Source: Taxillus chinensis (Eukaryota > Streptophyta > Magnoliopsida > Santalales > Loranthaceae). Taken from it: a stretch of 64,000 nucleotides of DNA. The notes beneath the pieces were generated by a model. It did not search any database. It saw nothing but the letters and a program-made list of their open reading frames with translations, and had not been told where the DNA came from. How positions within the stretch are numbered: position 1 is the stretch's first letter; every line of letters begins with the position of its first letter. Positions 44,311 to 55,079 of the stretch are shown here, piece after piece. The stretch covers positions 25,127,506-25,191,505 of the forward strand of contig CM042091.1 of NCBI GenBank assembly GCA_023512835.1, written 5' to 3'. The position numbers and the translations under genes were made by a program.

Positions 44311-44429
44311 GAGCTCGACTCCGATCGCTCCTTCCTTCTGGATGATGAGGGGCCTCTTCTGAATCCTTTTCTACTTTTCCGAAGGAATCGTTCAAAGGAT
44401 TTGACAAGAAGAGCTATTTCCTCTTCTGC

Positions 44430-45312
44430 GTTTGAGTCAGAATTCTCTGACTCATCCGTATCATCCTCTTGATGATTCTTCGGAGCATTCCGTAGCTTTG
44501 AGGGCTACCCCTTTTTCTTTCCGAGCTATTTTCTCATTACGGTCGGTGTATCTCGAATCCGACCTCTTGAGTCCGAAGCTCTCCGTATATTTCTTCAAGG
44601 GCGTGAACGGCCGTTTTTGTCACCAGCATCTGGAGCCGCTCGGAGTAGTAGCGATCCGGCAGGGATTGAAAGAACTTGTCATTGATTTGAGACTGAGTGT
44701 AGTGTTCATTGACAGTTTTTAGCTCTAGAATGAGCTTGCTGAATCTCCGATAGATGCTCTCAAGGGATTTGCCAGGTTTGTGATTGAAACTCTCAAAGTT
44801 CTGTCTAAGAGCACATATCATGTTTTCAGACTGGGACCGACTCCCCTCATAGAGGATTGTCGGTTTATCCCAGACGGCTTTCTTTGTCGTGCGACCCTGG
44901 ATGTCCGTGAAAGCCTCGGAATCCAAAGACGATGTAACGTAAGCCAGAGCCTTTTCGCTAGCGCACTGTCAGGCTCTTTCATCGTTGGTAAGTTCGGCAT
45001 CCGTCTTTGGCCTTCTAACTCCATGTTCTCCGATAGTCATCGTAATTGGAATCTCCTGATGAAGACAGGGCCACATGAGATGATCATGGCATACCATAAA
45101 CATCTTCATGCGAGCTTTCCACTGGGGAAAAGCTCAGGTGTGAATTTGGACAGTTTTGTCAGAGTAAAACTAGAACTCCATGGTTGAGGAGTGGCGGCAG
45201 CAGCAGGTTGAGGTGGGTCGATGTTTTCACTGCTGCTTTGATTTGGGATGGGCTCTTGTGCACCTCCGGAGTTAAGGCGAGTGTTGAATAGCATACTGCT
45301 TTCTTCGGCCAT
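44430..45312 (-). pseudogene. SIRE gag N-terminal half
   Basis: Start ATG at 45312 (MAEESSMLFNTRLNSGG), about 50 bases from the primer site. The 45106-45372 piece has a Pro/Ala-rich start; the 44537-44926 piece has VWDKPTILYEGSRSQSENM, FESFNHKPGKSLESIYRRFS and INDKFFQSLPDRYYSERLQM, the typical copia gag domain. Breaks near 45010-45110, 44930 and 44530. Confidence 0.87.
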
Positions 45313-45359
45313 TACTGAGAGTGAAAGAGTGGGATCTCTACTTAGAACAAATAGAACGT

Positions 45360-45371
45360 GCTCTGATACCA
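45360..45371 (-). other. SIRE primer binding site (initiator tRNA-Met)
   Basis: Minus-strand TGGTATCAGAGC, two bases from the LTR end. Confidence 0.9.
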
Positions 45372-45373
45372 CT

Positions 45374-46559
45374 TGATGGTCCCTTGGAGCCTAGAGGGGG
45401 GTGAATAGGCTCTTATCGAAACTCTTTTAATTCTCTTATGACACAACACTTATCTAGTTAAGTGATAGAATCATGCAGGAAGATAACCAGATAGTGGAAG
45501 TATTTTGTTTTATTATCAAAAGATAAATACAACAAAATAGAAGCAAGACTCTTTTACACTCGTTTACAAAAGGATTCACACACTAGCCTATATTATGTCT
45601 TTGAACTCTTGTGCATACACAAGGTTGATTCAGGCTCGCTCGCACACACACTTTCAAATGTACAAGTATGAGTATTTATAAAAAAAATTCCTAAGAGACA
45701 ACCTTGGAACTTGTAGTTCCGGAATGCGTTCAAGCACTAACTATTCCTCGGTAATCTCTCCTGCCTTGACTCGCTGTGGTTTGTGGAGATCAAAATCTTG
45801 GGTTTGAAGAGTATAAGTGCCTTTGTGAGTTCCCAAGTATAATTAAAGTTGTGTCCACATATCCGGGTGATCCACGTGTAAGATTCTTCAGGTTCTCAAC
45901 GAGTTTGTCTTACATCGGGACAACACGAGCTGATAACTTTAAATGTGGTAAGTTGAAGTAGCATCTTCTTGGTCCGGTGTAATTTTCCTTACTCTGTTGC
46001 TAATGAAGCTCAGAACCTTACTCCGTGTCAGTGTTTGCTTACTCCGTATCTATTTGGTACTGGAATCCTTAGTCCGTGTCAGCACTTCCTTACTTCGTGT
46101 GAATGAGAAGGTCGGAGTGCTTATTCCATATCAGTGCTTCCTTACTCTGCATGTAAGTTCCTTACTCCGTATGAGTTTCTTACTCCGTGCGAGTTTAAAG
46201 GATCAGATGGCTTACTCCGTACTAACACATCCTTACTCCGCATGAGTGAGTGGTCCGGATTCCTTACTCCACATCTGGTTTCCTTACTCCGTGCGAATAA
46301 AGACTCGGGTCCTTATTCCGCATCAGTACTTCCTTACTCCGTATGTATGGGGGACTTGGTTATATTTACCAAGTGTTTGACGACACTCACTCTCGTCCGG
46401 ATCAGGATTATGTATCCTGTCCTTAGCTTTGCTCTTACGAGTGTATCTCCGGATTAATAACATATCTTCTACAATGATTAAAGACAAAACACAAAAGATC
46501 TCAAATCAAATTATATAGGGCTTTATCAACATTATCCAAATTCTGGGCTTGATCCAACA
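45374..46559 (-). repeat. SIRE 5' LTR
   Basis: 1186 bp. On the minus strand it starts TGTTGGATCAAGCCC and ends GGGACCATCA. A TATA-like CTATATAAT lies at about 46510-46518 (minus strand), unusually near the LTR start. The array of CTTACTCCG words fills 46005-46345. Right flank GCCAT is CACTA sequence; the other flank is lost. Confidence 0.9.
46005..46345 (-). repeat. Degenerate array of CTTACTCCG(T/C)(A/G) motifs in the SIRE LTR
   Basis: About sixteen copies of CTTACTCCGTAT-like words at irregular spacing of 15-35 bases (minus-strand CGGAGTAAG). It is downstream of the TATA box on the minus strand, so it would be transcribed. Confidence 0.85.
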
Positions 46560-46770
46560 GCCATGATGAAGAAGATACAATGTGAAAGAAGAAATCAAGT
46601 TTCTTTAGTCTACCTTATTGGGTGGTCTTGCTTGTGCATTATAATTTGGATGTTATGCATGTTAAGAAGAATGTTTCTGAAAGTATAATCAATACACTAT
46701 TAGATTGCAAGGGGAAATCAAAAGATCACTACCAATCAAGATTAAATTTAGAATTGATGGGCATTATGCC
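46560..46770 (+). pseudogene. CACTA TNP2-type transposase, continuation
   Basis: After the copia block the transposase resumes: LVHYNLDVMHVKKNVSESII contains DVMH, a hallmark of TNP2, and it continues NTLLDCKGKSKDHYQSRLNL and MGIMP. There is one frameshift around 46600. Aligned in the head with family members, hardly any protein is missing between 29820 and 46560. It is cut at 46771 by the next LTR. Confidence 0.88.
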
Positions 46771-47314
46771 TGTAATGACCCGTATTTTGGGATGTGAGGA
46801 GTTAGTCTCAGTTTCGCCTTTTTGGGTGGAAATTATTGGGTTTTAGGGAATTTTATTTCCACACACTTTGGCTAAATCATCTTGTATGTTGATGATCAAG
46901 CAAGAGGCAAAGTTTGAGCCCAATAGGGAGTACACGTGAGAATGCACGTGAGAAGGGCTTTTCACGTGCAGTGAGATTTTTGCATGGGAGCCTTCCTAAT
47001 GTTGTTCCAAGGCTTGTGGTGAAATTCTAGAGCATTTGGAGGTGCCCGTGAGAAAGGCCTTTCTCACGTGCAGCCTCCATTACCCTTGTTTTGTTGTTCT
47101 GATACTCTTTTGCTAAAGGGCCATGGTGAAATTATGAGTGTTTTGTCCTATGTGGTTGCAAAAAAGTTGTAGACTGTAATCAAAACTATGTCGTTTTAAT
47201 GTTGGGATTCATTTAATCAAAACTACGTCGTTTTGGGGTTTGAGTTGTCTATATAAAGAGGTGAAGGCTCCTTGTTTTAGGTTTAGGGTTCTCTTCGATT
47301 CTTTGCGGCCGTCG

Positions 47315-47355
<41 letters not shown>

Positions 47356-48130
47356 AAAGCTTCGGGTCGTGGTTCGTTGCGGTGGTGTTTCCGTGGGCGA
47401 ACGGCGTTTGGCGTGGAGGCTAAGGCGTGGAGGAATCTATTGAGGTAGGGGTTTTATCTTTCCTGGTCTGCTTCGGGGTTAGGCCTTGTGTGGATGTTTT
47501 GTAAAGCTTCTATTGTTATTGCTATAATATTATATGTAAATTCATATAGGTGTGATCTCCTATATGAATGTTGGCCTCCAATGGCGTTTTGGTGTGATTC
47601 TGACGTTGGGTGGGCAGTGCATGTTAAATGTTCGATAAAATGCATGTGTGAATATGTTTGTGTGACAATGCCCAGTATGTGTTTGATAATATGCCAGTAA
47701 GGCTAGAATTGTGAGTTGGTAAAGGTGTGCATGCTAAGTGTTTGTTTTTATACCTGAGTGGCTGAGTTTGTACATTTGTGAATGTGTGCCTACTAAGTGT
47801 TTGGTTTTATGCCTGAGTGGATATGTGTATTGTGTTTTGTGTGAAACCCCGGGGGGGGCCAAGCGAAATTTTTTGGGAAAAAAAATAAAAAAAAAAAAAA
47901 AAAAAAAAAAAAAAGAAAAAAAGGAAAACCCCCCCCCCCCCCCCGGGTATGATGAGAAGCCGGGATTGCTCTTGGAAACCCGGTTGAACTTAAATTATGG
48001 TTTTGCTCGAGTATTCATGTGCCTTTCCAACTGGGTAGTGTTTCCCTCGGGCCGAAATGGAAATAATTGTTTTTGCTGATGGCTTGCTATTATATTTGTT
48101 GAAATAGTTGTATCACGACACTACACTTGT
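46771..48130 (+). mobile_element. Tekay-like LTR in plus orientation
   Basis: Starts TGTAATGACCCG (the reverse of the GGGTCATTACA end of the others). It carries G-box-type elements (46935-47070), two palindromes (47178-47200, 47215-47238), TATA box CTATATAAAG at 47250-47259, a (GA)n leader at 47319-47351 and the hairpin at 47540-47569. Homology to sister LTRs is lost near 48130. The right end cannot be placed. Confidence 0.8.
47868..47946. other. Low-complexity, probably artefactual segment
   Basis: G run, short unique bases, about 50 bases of A, then 17 or 18 C. Such stacked homopolymers are unlike the flanking LTR and look like an unpolished or low-quality read end. Confidence 0.7.
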
Positions 48131-48479
48131 ACACGGGGCAATTGATAAATGGGGTAGAGGAAGTAAGACTCGATATGGATAACTGGGGAAATTTAACGTA
48201 ATAAAATTTTCATTGTGCAACTCATAAAAACTATGTGCTTGTGAACGAACTAAATAGGGTAATACCTAGATATTCTCGAGAATGACTAGGTGAGATATGT
48301 GAATGCTTAAGTGTGTCCCTTTGTATGGTATTGTGTGGAATAAGTAATGTGGTGTTTAGAATGATGAGAAATTCACTTGAGTATAAATGATATGTGCAAT
48401 GTGAAGGTGTGAACTTGTATAGTTTGTGAAATGTGAATTTGTGAATCTATGTGGTGATAATGCGTGTGTTGAGATTAGT

Positions 48480-48960
48480 TATGGCTATGGTATTGAGATC
48501 GTTGAGTGTTAACCTGGAGCACTACCTCCTCGTGTACCCAACCTCTTAAGAACTATGACCAGACGATGAAGAGCCCGCCACCCAGCCGGGCAAGTGGGAG
48601 AGCTGCGATTGTAAGTCTGATTTAAACATGGCAGAGGTTGGCATTTTAGACCTGGTTATGCTAGAATTGAGGGATGAAGATTTGGTAACTAATTAAGAGC
48701 GAGGCACGTCGAGGGCTGTCAACCCACATCATTTGGGGGAGCTTGGATGAAGATCAACTCGAAGCATTATTGTCCTAATCAACAGAAGGACCAAAGAGGC
48801 AAAGGGGCAATCGGAGGATGGCCACAAGTGTCGAGACAGGGGGTTAACCCTCAACAAATCCATGTGAGACCAATTTCCCAAAGGGTTGTTCTTGCTGTGG
48901 ACAACCGGGACACTGGAAAAGAGGGTGTAGCAGAAGCAAGATTAGTGTCGCATTTGTGAA
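48480..48960 (+). pseudogene. Decayed gypsy gag fragment with zinc knuckle
   Basis: 48887-48928 encodes CSCCGQPGHWKRGC, a CX2CX4HX4C knuckle, in plus orientation like the LTR before it. Upstream, a Gln/Arg-rich stretch (48747-48886) fits a chromovirus gag tail. No protease, RT or integrase could be recognised after it. Confidence 0.65.
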
Positions 48961-49361
48961 AAAAAAAAAAGACATCTCCGGACAACTGCTTTGGTAAAGC
49001 AAGGCATGGTGCTAGAGGACTGGCACAAAGAAGCAAGGTATGGGGCCGAGGACTTCCTAGTGAGGATGTAGGAGAGCATGGCTGAACTATCCTTAGTTAG
49101 GGGTACAATTTCCATTCTCGTGTGTTAGGACTTCTGTTTTATTGGTGGTATCATGCTCCTTTAAAGATAATGATCGGTTGACTCTCGTACTAGTTTATGT
49201 GAGGCCGGGTGAACCTTTTATTGCTAACTCTTGTGATAGTGGGGTATGTTCTGCGGGAGGGCTTTTGAGTCATCATTTTCTATTAAGTAAAGCTTAAGAT
49301 CATTTGGGTTACTATTTCAAATGAATGTGGTTGGAGACCCGATAAAAAAGGGGTAAAATGA

Positions 49362-49392
<31 letters not shown>

Positions 49393-50449
49393 ACACTAGA
49401 CGAATAATAAGTAACTTATAAACATTTAGGTGTTAATTTTATATGTGAGTGGCATTCAACTTCGGCACTGTGAAAATTTAAAGTAATTAAACCTTATAAG
49501 CTACCTTTTGCTACTAGTAGAGCTTGAGGCGTGAGGTGATGGCTTGTGGGTAACGTGTGACCCCTCCATGGCAACCTTGAATAATAGAAATATGTTCTTA
49601 TGTGGACAGATGTACGTGTTGGAGTACCGTTTTGGAAGGGGAATTTTAAGGTTACCTTTCGCGTTGGGGTCGAAAGAGAGGTATCGCAGCTAGCATAGCT
49701 CGCTCCTTGAGTCCTTGAGGTGTTATTTTGTTGGCTAGAGAGGTCATTGCAAATTTTGGTTGGTGACTATATAGTTGTTATGGGTTCTCGGATGGTCAAG
49801 TAGTGGCCGTGTGTCATGTTTGTAGTGTGTGAAAGACCATGAGTGATGTTCTTAGAACATGTTGTGGAAGTTGGGATGCACACGTGTAAAATGTGAAGTG
49901 TTCGGAGCTCGCCTATCGACTTGTGAGTGGGTTTCAAGGGTCGTGGCCGATGCATCCAATTGGTACAAAGAGGTAAGCAAATGAGATTTGGTAGCCTCAT
50001 TTGGGCTTTTTACCCACATTTGGAAAACATTTCTCTAGGGGCTGCGGGTGTACTTTTGCATGATAGGGCCATTCCTTTGGTCTGTATCTTGTGGGAAGTG
50101 GGTTTAACGGAGAGGAGAAGGTGTAAAACTGGTACGTTCGACTCGTCAGGTGTCTTGTGTTTCATTGCATGTGTTGAGTATGTGCAAAAAATGTGGCATT
50201 GTATTGTTGTATGCGTTGCATAAGTGGTAAAGGCATATGGCGGAGTTGTTTACGTATGGGTGTTGCGACACACATGCGTAGAGAAGGATGAGGCATGGTG
50301 TATTGGTATAATATATGTGGTGTGGGAATGCAGAAGAGTGTTGATGCTCTGAAAAAAAAAAACAAAAAAAAAAGTTGGTTGATCTCCTGAGTTGAGTCAG
50401 TTGTGACAGTTTTGCTAGGACGGGGTATTAGTGCTACTCCTTAGGGAGA
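48961..50449. other. Unassigned degraded sequence
   Basis: About 1.5 kb without a clear protein. It has an (AT)n run at 49360-49387, a CT-free AT-rich middle and an A run at 50352-50373. Possibly remains of the internal region and 3' part of the plus-strand gypsy element. I see no usable signal. Confidence 0.5.
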
Positions 50450-51469
50450 TATTTATGTCGGGTGGATATCAAATACAAATCAAACACAGTACACACCAGT
50501 CACACAGGTATGTCATCAAACACCCATATACAAGGTCTCACAGGCATTATATTGAATACATGGCATGCAGGCCTCACAGACATTTCATCAAACACATAGT
50601 GTGCAAGCCTCATGACATTTCATCAAACACATGGTGGGCATAAACAAACCTTGAAAATCCTCAAGCCAAATTAACATCGAATCATAAACATGCCACCGAA
50701 GGCCAACATCCATATAGGAGATCACACCTATATGGATTTACATATATATATATATATAGGTGAATATCCTAAAACAGAGGAGAGTTAGGAAGAACATGAA
50801 TCCCTACCTAAGACTTTTGTCCTAACCTCCACGCTAGACAGCTCCCAACGACACGAACCACCACGCAAGAATCGCCCGAGATCCCCTCTCTCTCTCTCCT
50901 CCTCTCCTGCAGCAATTTCAACAAAGAAGAACCCAAGAACCCTAAACTCAAACCCAAGCCCTCATTATATAGACACTACCCACATCAAAATGACGTAGTT
51001 TTGATTAAGTAAACCCAGGATCAAAACGACGTAGTTTTGATTACACAAGTTAGCACCTTTCCGCACCCATATAGGCCAAAATACTCAAAATTTCAACATG
51101 GTCCTTTGGAGAAAGTTCATTAGAATGTCAAAACCAAGGGGACCATGCAAAAATATGGCTGCACGCCAATTTGCACGTGAATTCCCCAATTCACGTGCAA
51201 CTCCATATGCACTCCAAATGCTCTCAAACTTCACCCCTAGCCTCCTTGCATCATTTGAAGACAACCACACTTGCACGTGAATTGGACCCATATCACGTGC
51301 ACCTCACATACACGTCCGTTTGGCCTGAAACTTCGTGGTAGATAGAGGACATCATTCTAAGCATCTTTCCTTTTGCACGTGAATTCATTTGAGCCCATTC
51401 ACTAGGTCAAAATCTAGAAAAAACTCTACTCAAGGCAAACCGTGACTAACTCAAGGTACGGTCCTTACA
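50450..51469 (-). repeat. Tekay-type element 1, 3' LTR (left-truncated)
   Basis: The right end GGTCCTTACA joins the polypurine tract at 51470. It has a hairpin with a compensatory change (50708-50737), palindromes (50983-51005, 51019-51041), TATA near 50966, G-box units (51160-51390), and a repeat of about 33 bases with CATTTCATCAAACACA (50500-50640). The left part, about 0.7 kb with the TGTCACG terminus, is missing. Confidence 0.85.
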
Positions 51470-51619
51470 TCCTCTCCTTAAGACTTTTCGTCCTCGAAAA
51501 GAAAAGATGGAATGAAAGAAAACAATCACAACCAAAGCATAGGCCTCTAACACCCTCTAAGACAAATTAATACACAACAAATCACAAATTATTTCACACA
51601 TTTATACACTCCACATGGT

Positions 51620-53190
51620 CATAACTAGTTGGGCAAGTACCCGATTATGTTGAAGTTTGATGCTTGCCCTCCTCCCCCTCCTTTTAGAGTTGTTCGTCCT
51701 CGAACGGATCAGGATAATGAGCACGCATCTCGGTCTCACGTTCCCAGGTCTCTTCCTCCGGCCCTCAGGTGTTGCCACAACACCCGAACCAACGGAATAG
51801 TCTTACCTCGCACTGCTTCTCGCGCTTATGTACAATACGGATGGGTGCCTGGACAACGGACACATCCTCTCCAAGATCCAGGGTACCCCAATCTAGCACG
51901 TGTGGATCCGGATGATATTTCCGCAATCGGGACACATGGAAAACATTATGAACTCGCTCAAACTAGGTGGTAACGCCAATCTATAAGCAACAGGTCCAAC
52001 TCGCTCAAAATCTCGAACGGTCCAATGTACCAGGGGACAACTTGGACCCAAGTCCCAAATCTCTTATGCCCTCTCCGTGGAGAAACACGAAGGAATACGT
52101 GGTCTCCCACCAAAAACTCCAACGGTCGGCGTCGGCGATCCGCATAGGACTTCGTCCGCTTCCGAGCTATAAGAAGGCGTTGCCGAATCACCAAACTTTG
52201 CCGTAGCCTCCTGGACCAATTGAGGTCCTAACATAGCTGCCTCTCCAGCTTCGTCCAACATAATGGAGACCGACACGGTCGGCCATACAATGCCTCAAAC
52301 GGGGCCATCCCAATCGAAGACCGGTAACTATTATTATAGGCAAACTCCACTAGAGGAAAGTGGGAAGCCCATGATCCTCCAAAATCAAGTACACAAGCCC
52401 TCAACAAGTCTTCCAATGTTTGAATGGTCCTCTTGGACCGACCATCGGTCTCCGGGATGGAATGCGGTACTCAAATTAAGTCGGGTTCCTAATGCTTCCC
52501 TGCGGACCTCCCCAAAACCGGGATGTAAACCGCGCATCCCCGTCCAAAACAATAGACAAGGGCACTCCGTGCAAGCGGACAATCTCATCAACATACAACG
52601 GCTTAACGTGCCGATAGAGTCACGCCTCTGAATTGCCAAGAAATGGGCTGATTTAGTTAAGCGGTCCACTATGACCCGGATCATGTCCTTTCTCCCAGTG
52701 GTAGGAAGTCCCGTCACGAAGTCCATGGTAATATGCTCCCACTTCCACTCGCCTACAGTAAAGGCCGCAATTGACCAGGGGTCGTTGGTGTTCCGCCTTC
52801 ACTTGCCGAAGGTAAGGCACCTAGAAACAAACTCGCTACACTCCGTTTCACCCCGGCCACCGAAGCTGTGCGCGAACGGCATGATACATCTTAGTTCCTC
52901 CCGGATGTACAGCCAAACAGGAATGATGAAATTCCCTCAGCACATCCTCACGCAAGGGAGGTGGTCTCGGATCGACGCCCCGAAATTTCAGCTCATGCTC
53001 AACTCCTCATCCGGTCCACCGACAGCTCTCACAGCCTCTATCTGGGCCCGGATCACCTCACGGTCCACGTCGCCTAACTGTCCCTCACGGACACGATGAT
53101 ACAACCTGGTATCCACGGTGAGAGGACACAGGATAGCTCCCTCATGTCGAAAGCCAAGTTGCACCCATTAATCGCCAACTACTCCATCAT
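51620..53190 (-). pseudogene. Tekay element 1 integrase and C-terminal region
   Basis: Zinc region remains near 52800-52980 (FVSRCLT-like, KVKAEH). Core: MDFVTGLPTTGRKD and [13 protein letters not shown] (52620-52726) with the first Asp; [22 protein letters not shown] and [11 protein letters not shown] (52228-52416); RRRRPLEFLVGDHVFLRVSP and WVQVVPWYIGPFEIL (51958-52194). The tail towards 51640 has ARDEDADAQ-like decay of a chromodomain-type end, clearer in element 2. Frames change at least six times. Confidence 0.88.
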
Positions 53191-53199
53191 TTTCCATTC

Positions 53200-53730
53200 T
53201 CTCATGGAAACCTCGGCTTTCCCTTTTCTACTTGCGCGTCGGCTACTAAATTTCCCTTCCCGGGCGTGTAGGAGAGCGTGAAGTCAAACATTTGCAGGTA
53301 CTCTACCCACCTTCGTTGTCGCAAATTTAGGTCTCTCTCGGGTGAAGATATACCGTAGGCTTTTGTGGTGAGTGAATACCACAAATTTCTCTCCCAAAGG
53401 TAATGTCGCCAAGACTTCAGGGCAAAAATAATCGCCGCTAACTCCGGGTCGTGTGTTGGGTAGTTTTGCTCATGGGACTTCATTGTCGCGAGCCATATGC
53501 TATGACTTGGGCGCTCTTGCATCGTAACACACCCCGGTCCAACGCGAGACGCATCACAATACACCTCGAATGGCACTCCCTCCGCGGTAGACTCAACACC
53601 GGTGCAAAGAGTCGGCGAGTCTTCAACTCCTTGAATGCTGCGGCACTTGTCCGTCCACTCGAATTTGGCTCCCTTTCGTGTAAGAGCTGTCGTGGGTGCC
53701 GCCAACCGAGAAAACCCTTCCACAAAACGC
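53200..53730 (-). pseudogene. Tekay element 1 RNase H domain
   Basis: FEVYCDASRVGPGCVTMQ, MKSHEQNYPTHDPELAAIIF, LKSWRHYLWERNLW, DLNLRQRRWVEYLQMFDFTL and YTPGKGNLVADA, in order, in one 173-residue stretch. The expected tail LSRK reads as a frameshift. Confidence 0.92.
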
Positions 53731-54800
53731 GGTAATACCCCTGACCCAAGAAACTCCGGATCTCAAAAACATTTGTGGGCCTCTTCCAAGATGCTACGGA
53801 CTCAATCTTGGTTGGGTCCACTCTAACCTCCCTGGCGAGATACTACATGCCCAAGAAAATGCACCTCTCGCATCCCGAAGTCACACTTGCTAAATTTAGC
53901 ATACAAGTGATGATCTCGTAGTACTGCAGCACCACGGCCAAGTGCTCCTCATGCTCGACTTGGGTTTTTAGAGTACACAAGGATGTCGTCAATAAATACC
54001 ATCACGAAGGAATCCAGGTATGGGGCAAATACCGATTCATTGGATGCATGAACACAAGAAGTGCGTTCGTGAGCCCAAAAGGCATCACTAACCATTCATA
54101 GTGTCCGTATTTACACCGAACGCCGTCTTAGGGATGTCTTCGCTCCTGACCCTCAATTGATGATATCCCGAACGCAGATCGTTTTTGAGAACCACCGTGC
54201 TCCACTCATTGGTCGAATAAGTCATCAATCCGCGGCAAAGGGTACTTGTTCTTTACTGTTACTTGATTCCTTCCGATAATCAATGCAAAGTCGCAACGAA
54301 CCATCCGCCTTCTTAGCAAACAAGACCGGTGCACCCCAAGGTGAGGTACTAGGACGGATAAAACCTTTATCTCCCGGTTCCTTTATCGCCTCGAAGCTCC
54401 CACAACTCAACGGGTCCCATCCAGATGCTACTTGTGAGATGGGTCCCACCCCGGCAACAGTTCAATCGTGAACTCGATATACGTGTGGAGGCAACTCCAA
54501 CAACTCCCCGGAAAGACATCCCTGGAAATTCTCGACAACATCCGGCCACTCCCTTTTCTCTAAGTTACCTTCCTCCTCAAAGGTTAGGGTGGCAAGCCTA
54601 TGGGTAATATTGCCCCATAGCTCCCTCGTCGGTCCACCTCTCCCAAGATTCCTATCCCATTCACCCACTAGTGGCACGGAAGATCCTGTGGGTGTGTAAA
54701 TGATACTCGTGCCGCTATAGCGTCAATCTTAGCCCGAAAGGCCATCAACTAGTCCATCCCGAATCAAACTAAAAGTCCTCATGGGCATTACGTACAAATC
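53730..54800 (-). pseudogene. Tekay element 1 reverse transcriptase
   Basis: The N-terminal part at 54225-54449 has [20 protein letters not shown] and [12 protein letters not shown]; the middle (53930-54200) is heavily shifted, with pieces of the FMDD-type region near 53990; the end, 53735-53821, reads DPTKIESVASWKRPTNVFEI and RSFLG. All parts are present in order. Confidence 0.88.
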
Positions 54801-55075
54801 AAATGAGAGGTCAACCTCTCCTATCGTAGCGCACACTCTCGACACATTTGGTGGATCGCTCCACACCTCCCATTGGGGACTCGACCCTCAGAGGTCTATC
54901 AGCCTCCACACAATCAAGTCCAAGGCTCTCCACCAAGGACTTAGCAATTAGGGAACACGAAGCTCCGGTATCAAACAATGCGGCAACAACGATGCGAGAT
55001 ATTAGAATAAGACCTCGAACCACCGAAGGTCCGGCTCCCACCTTCCTCGGAGGGTGATGGTAAACCCTCCATTTC
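54800..55075 (-). CDS. Tekay element 1 aspartic protease region
   Basis: A 76-residue stretch with VVAALFDTGASCSLIAKSLV; DTGAS is the retropepsin active site. Preceded by GAGPSVVRGLI and followed by SPMGG, as usual in chromoviruses. A stretch of a polyprotein, not a separate gene. Confidence 0.88.
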
Positions 55076-55079
55076 AGGT

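Larger units (their letters stand above)
42180..46559 (-). mobile_element. SIRE-type Ty1/copia retrotransposon, 5' half
   Basis: 5' LTR 45374-46559, primer site, gag with coiled coil and two zinc knuckles, protease and the start of integrase, all on the minus strand. It is cut at 42180 inside integrase by the junction with the other copia; RT, RNase H, any env-like gene and the 3' LTR are missing. Assignment to SIRE rests on the long gag, the integrase HHCC style and the LTR start TGTTGGATCAAGCCC. Confidence 0.85.
6940..46770 (+). mobile_element. CACTA (En/Spm) DNA transposon, interrupted by nested insertions
   Basis: The 5' end is the motif CACTACAAGAAA at 6940. Own segments are 6940-8397, 12080-12704, about 27985-29820 and 46560-46770; everything between is later insertions with their own target duplications. 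The segments encode the transposase-associated N-terminus and most of a TNP2 transposase on the + strand, in the right order relative to the terminus (about 2.1 kb from the end once insertions are removed). The 3' end, the second transposase gene usual in the family and the opposite terminal repeat are not in the window. The CACTA must be older than everything nested in it. Confidence 0.85.

Noticed and set aside
48889..48960. Host zinc-knuckle gene
   Set aside because: The knuckle follows a gypsy LTR in the same orientation and no other open frame surrounds it; a decayed gag is the simpler reading.
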